From Agaribacterium haliotis (GTDB lineage Bacteria; Pseudomonadota; Gammaproteobacteria; Pseudomonadales; Cellvibrionaceae): DNA of 64,000 nt. The stretch covers positions 1 to 64,000 of the forward strand of contig NZ_NKQJ01000014.1 in NCBI RefSeq assembly GCF_002312815.1, read 5' to 3'. A model generated the notes under the pieces. That model saw only the letters and a list, made by a program, of their open reading frames with translations. It made no database searches and was not told the origin of the DNA. The translations under genes were made by a program, and so were the position numbers. Below are positions 8,061 through 15,514 of the stretch, piece after piece; position 1 is the first letter of the stretch; every line of letters starts with the position of its first letter.

Positions 8061-8903
8061 TTAGGGTTTAGCTTTGGGTCGCAAAGGATATTGCAGTTCT
8101 ATAGCCGTTTCTGTTAGTTTTCCTGGCGTAGGCAGTGATAAAAATACTTCGCGACTAGAACCAAGGAATTCGTATTCACTTTGCTCCACCCACGAAGCAA
8201 TGGCGCTCCTCGATACAAATGTTTCCCCAGGCGGGCCGATGTGCACAAGTGTAGCGGCGAGGTTTACCGGGGGCAGTTCTGCCAACCTAAGATCCAAGTC
8301 AGCTAAGCGGGGTAAAGTTTTCATATTGACCCCTTCGACGGTATAACCTAAACGGAGCTCAAGGTCTTCATGTTCGTAGCAATCCTGCATAAGTATTGCC
8401 GTCAAACGCCCCAAATTTTTAGCAGCGATACTCTGAGACAGACAAATTGTTAACCGCTCGATTAAGGACTGAGCTTCATTAAAGTTTTTAACTGTAGCGT
8501 CCAAACAAAGATAGTCTGCTCTTGGTAGTGACCTAATTTCCATATTATCTGGAGGGCTTGAACTTTCAATGTCTATGTGCGCCAAACGAGCCGCTACCAG
8601 CTGTAAACGCATTTCATCCAATTTGATTTTCTGCTCCAGTTCAGCTTGTTTGAGCAACAACATGCCCCGAAAAGCTTCTTCATCAAGCTGTTGGTCTAAT
8701 ATGTGGCGAATTTGATCAAGCTGCAAACCGAGCTCTTTTAGCGCTACGATTCTGTTTATAAGCGGAATTTGACTGGTTCGGTAGTAGCGATAGCCACTTT
8801 CGCTATCAGTATGTAAGGGCTTAAAAAGACCGATATCATCGTAATAGCGCAAAGCTGACGCTGGCACTTGTATTAACTTAGAAAACTCACCAATTTTAAA
8901 CAT
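8061..8903 (-). CDS. MerR-family transcriptional regulator with effector-binding domain
   Basis: The N-terminal MerR winged helix (FKIGEFSKLIQVPASALRYY) is followed by the wing motif GYRYY and a coiled-coil dimerisation helix (about 80-110). The C-terminal region (about 120-280) resembles a GyrI-like small-molecule-binding domain, as in multidrug-responsive BmrR/TipA types. No Cys metal site is visible. The ATG at 8903 starts exactly at the conserved MFKIGEF; upstream codons belong to the leader. A textbook MerR promoter and operator lies at 9215-9245, but a MITE-like element separates it from the gene. The SDR gene follows. Confidence 0.9.
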   Translation of the reverse strand: MFKIGEFSKLIQVPASALRYYDDIGLFKPLHTDSESGYRYYRTSQIPLINRIVALKELGLQLDQIRHILDQQLDEEAFRGMLLLKQAELEQKIKLDEMRLQLVAARLAHIDIESSSPPDNMEIRSLPRADYLCLDATVKNFNEAQSLIERLTICLSQSIAAKNLGRLTAILMQDCYEHEDLELRLGYTVEGVNMKTLPRLADLDLRLAELPPVNLAATLVHIGPPGETFVSRSAIASWVEQSEYEFLGSSREVFLSLPTPGKLTETAIELQYPLRPKAKP

Positions 8904-8938
8904 TTGTTTACCTATGACTGCGAGAGTTGCCGTTTCAT

Positions 8939-9204
8939 TAGGGCCTGTTAACACAAATTAAATGCACTCTGTTGCGCCCCTCATTCCGCTATCAAGGCGT
9001 TTGGAGCGCAGTTTGGTTGCTCCAAATAAGCGACAAACAACACAGAGAGCGGGATGAGGGGCGCAACCCGAAGGGCTGGGCCTGAATATCCGCCCCGATG
9101 CGTTACTTATCGCTTATTTAGCTTGCTAAACTGCGCTCAAAGTGCCTTTCTGGTCGAATACTCAGGCCCAGCAGAGCGTATTTAATTTGTGTTAACAGGC
9201 CCTA
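8939..9204. mobile_element. MITE-like non-autonomous element (266 bp)
   Basis: The ends are perfect inverted repeats of at least 25 bp (8939-8963 and 9180-9204), beginning TAGGGCCTGTTAACAC. The outermost TA may be a target duplication. Inside are more nested inverted segments: GTTGCGCCCCTCATTCCGCT (8971-8990) against 9048-9067, TTGGAGCGCAGTTT against 9128-9140, and CTGGGCCTGAATAT against 9158-9171. The whole element can therefore fold on itself. No transposase is encoded. A TA target and inverted ends would fit mobilisation by a mariner/IS630-like or similar enzyme; that is inference. Confidence 0.85.
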
Positions 9205-9214
9205 GAACGACACC

Positions 9215-9245
9215 AAGATAAAGCTTCAAGTAGCTTGAAGGTCAA
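9215..9245 (-). promoter_or_regulatory. MerR-type promoter with 19-bp spacer and operator
   Basis: On the minus strand, -35 TTGACC (9245-9240) and -10 TATCTT (9220-9215) are separated by 19 bases. This is the over-long spacing that MerR regulators correct by DNA twisting. Within the spacer lies the perfect dyad CTTCAAG-CTA-CTTGAAG (9224-9240). It points toward the merR gene, but its transcript must cross the MITE-like element (8939-9204) first. Confidence 0.85.
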
Positions 9246-9700
9246 GCATTTATATATTTTTTTTCATAGCGCTCGACAACAGTAAACTTTCGCATAGATA
9301 TCATGACCCCAGCACCAAACGAAGATTAGCGCCAACGACAATGACGACAATGTTATTATTTAGTGGCCCTAGCAAGCACCTGCACTAAAGCGCCTGACAA
9401 GCCCCCCAGTTTACGCCATGGGGATTCGCCACTGCCAACTCTATTCCGTCATTTATACATCGGTAGAAAAATACCGACTGTTCTAAATATTTAGATGGAT
9501 TAAAAGAACTAAGAGCAACTTATTCTCTTGGAAATTGTTTGTTTGCATGAAAGTCGGGGTTTGATGTTTCTAAACAAGCTGAGCTTCAAAGCTTTAAACT
9601 GTGGTGGGGAAAGACATTGCAGGTCTTGTCGCTCCATCACTTTGATGTTTTTTGTGTTATTGCCAAATACAAGGCGAGTTTGTAGTGTTTATATAACTCG
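9246..9700. other. Intergenic stretch without recognised genes
   Basis: Nothing convincing was found here. A short open frame at 9528-9716 (+) has atypical composition and no recognisable domain and was not accepted. The stretch may hold divergent promoter elements associated with the MerR operator. Confidence 0.5.
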
Positions 9701-9898
9701 CTATTTATTTTCCTGAGTGTTTGAGCACTGGCTTGATTGAGTATTGCTTAAAGTAAAAAGCATAAAGAAAAATACGAGACCTAAGCTCAGTGCGTTAAAT
9801 ACGATGTTGGGCTGGTTGCTCTCTTGTTGCATATACGCATTGCATAGCTGTAAGAGGCCTAAGACCGCGAACAATAAACTAAAAATAAAGCTTTTCAT
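9701..9898 (-). CDS. Small two-helix membrane protein, unknown
   Basis: This 65-residue protein has two hydrophobic helices (about residues 3-21 and 33-52) and a polar Gln/Asn/Ser-rich tail. AGGGAT lies five bases before the ATG, which supports translation. No family is recognised. The first helix could alternatively be a signal peptide. Confidence 0.5.
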   Translation of the reverse strand: MKSFIFSLLFAVLGLLQLCNAYMQQESNQPNIVFNALSLGLVFFFMLFTLSNTQSSQCSNTQENK

Positions 9899-10072
9899 AT
9901 ATCCCTAATTCCTGTGGGGTGATACGCCGTGTGACGATCTTTGTGTTGATATGTCACTTGATCAATACCGTGCGAGGTCATTTCGCTTTAATGCTTCAAG
10001 TCCAGGCGATTTAGCTGGTGCTGCCGATGCGGTCATCCATTTGCATAGCTATGTAAGTGATAATGATTTACA

Positions 10073-10789
10073 TTACTGTTTGGTGTTTTTACTGTCAAGG
10101 CCCGGCGCGCTGTTATGTGAACAGCTTTTTTTTATAAACGTGCTCACAAAGCGCCCGAGTTTGCCAAAAGCGGGCGCACTGCTGTCATCGTTTTCTATCT
10201 GTTGGGAGCTTAAACTCAGGCCGTTTTTTTCAAATGCCTGGACGTGCCCCGGTGTTAATAACCACGGTGGGCCCTTATCAAAGTGGCGCGCTTCATCGCA
10301 AACTTCTGCAATAACCAAAAGCTGACCGCCGGGTTTTACAAAACTGGCAATGCTGCTGATCAGTTGTTGCTCATATTTAGGCGGTAGCGCTTGAATTGTG
10401 TAAATCTCCAAAACAAAATCAAATTGTTCACGCCACTGCGCTTGCGCTTTAAGCAAGTCCGCTTGTAAAAATTGCACAGAGCTTTGAGCAAAGCGCTGTT
10501 TGCAGTAGTCGATGGCAGTTTGAGAAATATCAAAAGCAGTGACGTCAAAGCCGCGCGCCTCAAGCTCTATGGCATCGTCGCCCATGCCACAACCGACAAC
10601 CAGGGCCCGTTCTACATTGTTGGCTGAAAGTGGCTGTTGTTTTAGCCAGCGCTTAAAGCTCGGGTGGGTGTCCATCTCGGCCCAGGGCACACCTGCGCCG
10701 TCGCTGTTGGCTTCGGCGTACAGTTTTTCAAACCAGTCCGATGGTCTGTGTTCGTCGATACCGAATTGCTCTTTTATATCCTTGCTCAT
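10073..10789 (-). CDS. SAM-dependent methyltransferase (thiopurine methyltransferase-like)
   Basis: This 238-residue class I methyltransferase has motif I VVGCGMGDDAIELEARG (about residues 64-80), the acidic end of strand 2 (FDIS), and post-I features typical of the TPMT/TehB-like group. The N-terminal segment (SDWFEKLYAEANSDGAGVPW) is characteristic of this family. The substrate is not predictable. The last 20 residues are polar and may be non-conserved. Confidence 0.82.
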   Translation of the reverse strand: MSKDIKEQFGIDEHRPSDWFEKLYAEANSDGAGVPWAEMDTHPSFKRWLKQQPLSANNVERALVVGCGMGDDAIELEARGFDVTAFDISQTAIDYCKQRFAQSSVQFLQADLLKAQAQWREQFDFVLEIYTIQALPPKYEQQLISSIASFVKPGGQLLVIAEVCDEARHFDKGPPWLLTPGHVQAFEKNGLSLSSQQIENDDSSAPAFGKLGRFVSTFIKKSCSHNSAPGLDSKNTKQ

Positions 10790-10825
10790 GCTGGCCTTTA
10801 CCTGAGTTATTATTAACAGTAAGTA

Positions 10826-11188
10826 TCAGCTGTTGTGAAGCTTGGATGTGTCGACATAAATAAGGTACTTATAAATTAGCTCGCCTTTTAGGATGAGCAC
10901 GTTGGCAAAAGGAACTTCAAGTGTTGTGTCGTCGTGGCGTAAATACTTTACGTGGCCGTTGCATATAACGTCGCCGCCGCCATCCCAGATTTGGTCTATC
11001 TGGTGTTCGATGGCTTTGATGCTGGAGAAAAATCCGGCAACGGCGCTTTTGATATTGGCTTTGCCATTGACGGCTTCGGCATTGCCAAAAATAAAGCTGG
11101 CGTCGTCGGCCAAAAACTCTGCAAAACTGTCTGCATTCATTTGATCAACGCTGGCAAAAAGCGCCTGTGTCCACTGCTCGAGGTCCAA
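10826..11188 (-). CDS. NTF2/SnoaL-like small protein
   Basis: This 120-residue cone-shaped (NTF2-fold) protein has an N-terminal helix-rich part (WTQALFASVDQMNADSFAEFL) with the FADDA-type turn (LADDASFIFGN) and C-terminal strands ending in YLIYVDTS. Family members are isomerases, hydrolases or ligand-binding proteins; the function is not predictable. It lies 36 bases upstream of the methyltransferase gene on the same strand, so the two may be co-transcribed. Confidence 0.72.
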   Translation of the reverse strand: MDLEQWTQALFASVDQMNADSFAEFLADDASFIFGNAEAVNGKANIKSAVAGFFSSIKAIEHQIDQIWDGGGDVICNGHVKYLRHDDTTLEVPFANVLILKGELIYKYLIYVDTSKLHNS

Positions 11189-11417
11189 GTTCGGCTCCTT
11201 TTATCTGAAAGTAAATGTAGTTACAGCGATCAATAGCAACGCTGTAAACTTATCTGTACCATCTTATCGCTAAATGCGCCCGGCTTGTTGTTTTGAGGCA
11301 AATAAGTGGAATCGTGCGAACGATGTATTCCCGCTAAGCAATAGACGTCGTTTTTACAGCTTAAATATATGTGGCTCTAAGCTAGTGCTTACTCTTATTG
11401 CTGGGGACTTGTATTTA

Positions 11418-11798
11418 TTAGAGCTTGTTTTTTCCGTCAAACAGGCTCGGTTTTAGTGAATAGAAATCGATGCCTTCAAGGCAAGCGGCATTAACAATAA
11501 CCGCCTCGGCGCCTTGTCGGGTGATTTCAGTAAAACACTGTATGCCGCAGTTGTTACAGAAATAATGCCGCGAAAAGCCGCTGTTACCGTAGGCACTAAG
11601 TTTGTTTTTATCCGATTGAAGCTCAAAACCTTCAGGGTCAAGTTTTAACAGTGTAGTGGCGCGGCGTACACAAAAGCTGCAATTGCAGGTAAAAGCGCCA
11701 CTTAGGTCGGTTTGGGCTTTGAATGTCACGTTTTTACAGTGGCACGATGCCGGGTACCATCTGGCTGTTTGCTTTTGTTGTGATTTCATTTCTGGCAT
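11418..11798 (-). CDS. GFA-family zinc protein
   Basis: This 126-residue protein of the glutathione-dependent formaldehyde-activating (GFA, CENP-V-like) family has structural and substrate zinc Cys motifs: CHCKNV, CNCSFC and CNNCGIQC. Most family members have no proven formaldehyde role, so the name is structural only. It stands alone between intergenic gaps. Confidence 0.85.
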   Translation of the reverse strand: MPEMKSQQKQTARWYPASCHCKNVTFKAQTDLSGAFTCNCSFCVRRATTLLKLDPEGFELQSDKNKLSAYGNSGFSRHYFCNNCGIQCFTEITRQGAEAVIVNAACLEGIDFYSLKPSLFDGKNKL

Positions 11799-11930
11799 AA
11801 GCTTTTTTGCTTTTAGGTAGATGAATAATTATCTATAGCTTGTGTGAAAACTGTTTGCATAAAACAGGCAGTACACAACAAAAACGATTCAGTACCAAGC
11901 ATACAGTTCAAGCCAAGCAACATTATGTAC

Positions 11931-11982
11931 AAAAAAGCCCTCGCTGCAGCTTGCTTCTAAAGCATTCGGCATTGAGGGCTTT
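11931..11982 (-). terminator. Rho-independent terminator of the bacterioferritin operon
   Basis: On the minus strand AAAGCCCTC (11982-11974) pairs with GAGGGCTTT (11943-11935), with a structured inner arm, and is followed by a T-run (11936-11931). It lies about 45 bases past the end of the second bacterioferritin gene. Confidence 0.8.
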
Positions 11983-12025
11983 AGGCGATATATACAGGCC
12001 GTAATGAAGCGCCTGTACATTAACC

Positions 12026-12493
12026 TTACATTTGGCTTTGAATATAGTTTTCCAGGCCAACTTTTTGAATCAAGCCCAGCTGCTGGCGCAGCCACCACTC
12101 GTGATCGACTTCGGTGTCATCCAGCAGGCTAACCAGCATGTCACGCGTAACATAATCTTTTTCTGTTTCACAGATGGCGATGGCTTCGCGCAGGGCCTGG
12201 CCGACGGCAATTTCAACGTCCAGATCACTCTGCAGCATGGCCGGCACGTCTTTGCCGATGTTAATCGGGTGGCGCGTTACCATGTCTGGTGTGCCTTCGA
12301 GAAACAGCATGCGCGCAATAAGTTTTTGCGCGTGGCCTTTTTCGTCGTCAAATTCGTGGCCGATACGAGCGGCAAGTTTACTTAAGCCCCAGTCGGCATA
12401 CATTTCAGAGTGAATAAAATACTGATCCATTGCCGCCAGTTCATAGCTCAATAAGCGGTTGAGCTCGTTAACTACTTTGTCGCTGCTGTGCAT
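12026..12493 (-). CDS. bfr: Bacterioferritin, ferroxidase-type subunit (no haem Met)
   Basis: This 155-residue ferritin-fold iron-storage subunit keeps the di-iron ligands: E18, E51, H54, E94 and the EVDH pair (E128, H131). The position of the haem ligand Met52 is Lys52 here. It overlaps the upstream homologue by one base, so the two subunits are translationally coupled. The pattern matches two-subunit bacterioferritins of Neisseria and Pseudomonas, where one chain oxidises iron and the other carries haem. The terminator at 11931-11982 ends the operon. Confidence 0.95.
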   Translation of the reverse strand: MHSSDKVVNELNRLLSYELAAMDQYFIHSEMYADWGLSKLAARIGHEFDDEKGHAQKLIARMLFLEGTPDMVTRHPINIGKDVPAMLQSDLDVEIAVGQALREAIAICETEKDYVTRDMLVSLLDDTEVDHEWWLRQQLGLIQKVGLENYIQSQM

Positions 12494-12969
12494 TAGTCGT
12501 GCTCCTCAATCTGAGCCTGTAAATAATTGGCAAGGCCCATATTTTCAATTTGATATTGTTGTGTCTCGACCCAATCGACGATGTCTTCTTCGTACTCGAG
12601 TATCTCAGTTAGCATGTCGCGGCTGACGTAGTCCTGCTCTTGTTCACACAGGGCAATTGCCGCTTTTAATTCGCTCACTTGAGCAAGCTGAAATTTGAGA
12701 TCGCAGGCGATCATTTCTTCGCTGTGCTCACCGATAAGCAAAGGGTTGAGTTTTTGCAGATTCGGCAAACCTTCAAGGAAGAGGATACGCTCGATAAGCT
12801 TGTCGCTTTGTTTCATATCCTTTATAGACTTTTTGTAAGCAACTTCATTTAATCGCTCGAAACCCCAATTTTTATACATGCGTGCATGTAAAAAGAAGCG
12901 GTTAATGGAAGTCAGCTCGGTAGTCAGCACCTGATTCAGGCTGGCGATGACTTTGGCACTGGATTTCAT
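12493..12969 (-). CDS. bfr: Bacterioferritin, haem-binding subunit with lost ferroxidase site
   Basis: This 158-residue paralogue of the following gene retains haem ligand Met52. It replaces ferroxidase residues: E51 is D, H54 is Q, E94 is Q, and the His of the last ExxH is V; E18 is kept. It is therefore predicted to be catalytically weak in iron oxidation but able to bind bridging haem and support iron release by electron transfer. GGAG-like sequence (AGGAGACTC region, about 12970-12980) precedes the ATG. Coupled expression with the ferroxidase subunit suggests mixed 24-mers. Confidence 0.94.
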   Translation of the reverse strand: MKSSAKVIASLNQVLTTELTSINRFFLHARMYKNWGFERLNEVAYKKSIKDMKQSDKLIERILFLEGLPNLQKLNPLLIGEHSEEMIACDLKFQLAQVSELKAAIALCEQEQDYVSRDMLTEILEYEEDIVDWVETQQYQIENMGLANYLQAQIEEHD

Positions 12970-13071
12970 TTGAGTCTCCTTGTCGGCTTAATCGGCCCGA
13001 TGAACTATGCCAGCTAGTTTAGCGATTTCTTGTCTTAAATCAATAAAAATATAATGAAATCAATAGCTTAC

Positions 13072-13088
13072 AAATGTTAATCATTCAT
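13072..13088. promoter_or_regulatory. Weak Fur-box-like A/T dyad upstream of bacterioferritins
   Basis: AAATGTTAATCATTCAT matches part of the Fur consensus (about 12 of 19). It lies about 100 bases upstream of the first bacterioferritin ATG, within the 418-base divergent gap 12970-13388. Nothing else was recognised in that gap. This is only a candidate. Confidence 0.25.
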
Positions 13089-13388
13089 GTTTAGCATCCG
13101 TTTTGCATTTGCACGGCGGCGCTAAGTTAAGGAAAACATTGAAGTTATCCCGGCGGCGCGATTGCCTAATTTAGGTGGCCACAATTTTTGCCTATTTACA
13201 TTTAATACTGTTTTTTCCTGAGCCCTAGTCGCTTAGCTCCCTGAGGCCATAAGCCCAGCTCTAACATGCTTTTGTTACGTTTTTGTAGGGAAAAGAACTT
13301 TTATGCGCCACTTGTGTCAGAATGTTTTCCGGCTTTCTCACTGCCGTATTGCTGTGAGAGTCTTGTTGGTTATTGAAAGAGAGCAATA

Positions 13389-14390
13389 ATGAAAAAATCC
13401 CTACTTGGCCTAGCGGCCCTTGTTCCAGTGCTTGTCGGCCCCATGTTTGCAAATGCTACCATCGTAAGGTTTGAAACAAATCTCGGCAGCTTTGATATCA
13501 ACTTGTACGACGAAGCGACGCCTCTGACTGTTGCCAATTTCCTGGCCTATGTTGAGTCCGAAGCCTATGACAACACGATTGTGCACCGCCTGGAAGAGGG
13601 TTTTGTTGTTCAGGGTGGTGGTTATGTCTACGGTGGTAAAAATGATAGCGGCTACCCATCTTTTGATGCTATTGATACTGAAGATGCGGTAACCAACGAG
13701 CCTGAGTTTTCGAATGTCAAAGCGACCATTGCTATGGCGCGTGTCGGCGACAGCCCGGACAGTGCCACCGCGCAGTGGTTTATTAATTTAGAAGACAATA
13801 GCGACAAGCTGGATATCGACCGCGGGCAGCGAGATTATTACCCCGGCTACACAGTGTTTGGAGAAGTTGTTGTTGAAGAGACAAACGATGGTATGAGTAC
13901 CATCGCGACGATCGGCGAACTGCCGGTGGCGCGAGACTACAGCGCAGCAAGTATCTGGACCTACGGCTCGCTTCCGCTTGTTGATTTAGCTGACGATGCC
14001 ACTAATTTTGATGACAGTAATTTATTGATTGTTGAAAGTGTGCGAGTGATTGATGCGGCCATTGATACTGCGGCTAATTTAGATCCGGCGGTCAATGTTC
14101 TCAAAAACGATCTCGACCAAGACGGCGTTGACAATGAGCTTGATCAGTGTAAATGGACAAGCAGCCAAAAAGAGGCCGATGAAGAGGGTTGTGCGCTTTA
14201 CCAGAAAGACAGCGACCTCGATGGTGTCAACGATGAAGTGGATCAGTGCCCCGGCACCGTTGATGGAACATCCGTTGGCCGCGATGGTTGCGAGCGCAGT
14301 GACGATGACAGTGACGGCGGTGGTGCTGGCTCTTGGTTATTATTGGGCTTGCTGGCGCTGCCGCTATTTAGGCGCCGAAAGCTCGCGTGA
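13389..14390 (+). CDS. Exported cyclophilin-type peptidyl-prolyl isomerase with TSP3 repeats and GlyGly-CTERM tail
   Basis: This 333-residue protein has a signal peptide (about 1-24), a cyclophilin domain (about 25-215), two acidic calcium-binding thrombospondin type 3-like repeats (DLDQDGVDNELDQC, DSDLDGVNDEVDQC; about 235-300) and a C-terminal sorting signal. The cyclophilin domain shows VHRLEEGFVVQGGG, TIAMAR and AQWFINL. The sorting signal is an Asp/Ser/Gly stretch, GGGAGSW, a hydrophobic helix and RRRKLA. That tail matches GlyGly-CTERM substrates of rhombosortase, processed for surface release in type II-secreting gammaproteobacteria. Proline isomerisation of secreted or surface proteins is the likely role. 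Confidence 0.9.
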   Translation: MKKSLLGLAALVPVLVGPMFANATIVRFETNLGSFDINLYDEATPLTVANFLAYVESEAYDNTIVHRLEEGFVVQGGGYVYGGKNDSGYPSFDAIDTEDAVTNEPEFSNVKATIAMARVGDSPDSATAQWFINLEDNSDKLDIDRGQRDYYPGYTVFGEVVVEETNDGMSTIATIGELPVARDYSAASIWTYGSLPLVDLADDATNFDDSNLLIVESVRVIDAAIDTAANLDPAVNVLKNDLDQDGVDNELDQCKWTSSQKEADEEGCALYQKDSDLDGVNDEVDQCPGTVDGTSVGRDGCERSDDDSDGGGAGSWLLLGLLALPLFRRRKLA

Positions 14391-14416
14391 TATAAATTAG
14401 CGTACTGGCTTTTATC

Positions 14417-14442
14417 AAAACCGCCCCGAGAGGCGGTTTTTT
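14417..14442 (+). terminator. Rho-independent terminator after cyclophilin gene
   Basis: AAAACCGCC (14417-14425) pairs with GGCGGTTTT (14432-14440) around a 6-base loop, with T residues to 14442. It lies between convergent genes and may act on both strands. Confidence 0.88.
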
Positions 14443-14463
14443 ACATTAAGCCTTACGGGTTAT

Positions 14464-14997
14464 TTAAGCGCTTGCTTGCGCCTCGCGTTTTTGATGACCA
14501 TCGCGCATATGGTTCAGGTCGCTGCCGGCCAGCTCTGGGCCTTTTAATGCGTAAGCTTTGCCAAAACCCTTAACATAGCGGCCGGTATTTACCGTCAAGC
14601 TGAACAGCTTAAAGTCTGACAGTGTGCTCAAGTGGCGTGACGTTGGGCCAAGCCGATCGGCAAGTGTATCGATGCCCTGTTGCCAGCCGTCACTTTCGTG
14701 CGCAATGTGTTTTGCTTCAACACTGTAGTTCACGCGCTTGCGGGCAAACAACTGCTCAGCGCTGTCTTCATCTTCAATAATCAATATCGAAGCTTTGGGG
14801 TTGGCTTTTAGGTTGATTGCATGCACGGCGATGTCGCTTAGCAAAACGTAGATGCAGTTGTCGCCAAGCGCAAACGGCGCGTAGCTGGCGTAAGCCTCTT
14901 GGTTTTTGCTTAAGCTGGCTAATTGCAGGCTTTTTCGACTGTGGATAAATTCCAGGATCTCTTCGCTTAAGCGATCTTGTAAGGCTTCGTTTTTCAC
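14464..14997 (-). CDS. hugZ: Haem utilisation protein HugZ/HutZ (haem oxygenase-like split-barrel)
   Basis: This 177-residue cytoplasmic protein of the pyridoxamine-phosphate-oxidase-like split-barrel fold degrades imported haem in the HutZ/HugZ family. Visible features are the ASYAPFAL strand, LFARKRVNYS, and FKLFSLTVNTGRYVKGFGKAY near residue 150, characteristic of HugZ. A C-terminal His-containing tail (HMRDGHQKR) is in the position where HutZ binds haem. The gene lies 14 bases downstream of hutX and shares the Fur-controlled promoter region with the divergent haem receptor. Confidence 0.9.
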   Translation of the reverse strand: MKNEALQDRLSEEILEFIHSRKSLQLASLSKNQEAYASYAPFALGDNCIYVLLSDIAVHAINLKANPKASILIIEDEDSAEQLFARKRVNYSVEAKHIAHESDGWQQGIDTLADRLGPTSRHLSTLSDFKLFSLTVNTGRYVKGFGKAYALKGPELAGSDLNHMRDGHQKREAQASA

Positions 14998-15011
14998 GTT
15001 TTCACTCCAGT

Positions 15012-15404
15012 TTATCGTGCTGTTTGTTTCAATTGTTCAAAAGCTTGCACTTGGCTCGCAATTAACTCGCGATGCTCGTCCCGCCCGACAAAGACTTTAA
15101 AAATACACTCGCCATTTTTGTCTTCAAAAACAAAACTCAAGCTGCGTGCGCCTCGGTGAAGCTTGTCTACCAGAGCGATCGAGGCAACGGCGTCTAGCTT
15201 GAGGTGGCCCTCAAAACCGGCGTTGGCGTTGTCCCCGGCGCCTTTGAGGTTGTAATAACCGTGGGCGACAGCGCCCTTAGGAAACGGGCCCTTAAACTCA
15301 AATACGGAGCCTGAGCTAAATACGATGGTGGTCATTGGGCCCCAATCGCTAAAGCTTTCGAGCAGTGTTTGGGCGTGCTTTCCTGAAAGGTGAACATTAG
15401 ACAT
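15012..15404 (-). CDS. hutX: HutX/HuvX-type intracellular haem carrier
   Basis: This protein of about 130 residues is shorter than typical HutX (about 165). It shows the conserved core: MTTIVFSSGSVFEFKGPFPKG, GYYNLKG and an SLSFVFEDKNGECIFKVFVGRDE end. HutX hands haem to HutZ in Vibrio, which fits its place directly upstream of hugZ. The ATG at 15404 starts the conserved MSNVHLSG; eight codons upstream are optional. The truncation is mostly at the N-terminus. Confidence 0.85.
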   Translation of the reverse strand: MSNVHLSGKHAQTLLESFSDWGPMTTIVFSSGSVFEFKGPFPKGAVAHGYYNLKGAGDNANAGFEGHLKLDAVASIALVDKLHRGARSLSFVFEDKNGECIFKVFVGRDEHRELIASQVQAFEQLKQTAR

Positions 15405-15426
15405 AGGAAGTACCTGGCGACAAAAC

Positions 15427-15445
15427 AATAATGATAATGGTTATC
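15427..15445. promoter_or_regulatory. Fur box in the haem locus divergent promoter
   Basis: This 19-base site matches GATAATGATAATCATTATC at 16 of 19 positions. It lies between the divergent hutX and haem receptor genes, overlaps a minus-strand TTGATA -35-like hexamer (15446-15441) and sits just upstream of the plus-strand promoter. Iron-dependent repression of both transcripts is strongly implied. A second partial Fur half-site (GATAAT) begins at 15478. Confidence 0.9.
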
Positions 15446-15452
15446 AACTGCC

Positions 15453-15480
15453 TTTACAAATGATTGTATTTCTATATGAT
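15453..15480 (+). promoter_or_regulatory. Sigma-70 promoter of the haem uptake operon
   Basis: TTTACA (15453-15458) and TATGAT (15475-15480) are separated by 16 bases. They are adjacent to the Fur box and about 35 bases upstream of the receptor ATG. Confidence 0.65.
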
Positions 15481-15514
15481 AATAAATCTCATTTGTGGTT
15501 CTGTTTAGTAGTTT

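Noticed and set aside
9528-9716. Possible 62-residue gene after the MerR operator
   Set aside because: Cys- and Arg-rich unstructured composition, overlap with the end of a better-supported small gene, and no family.
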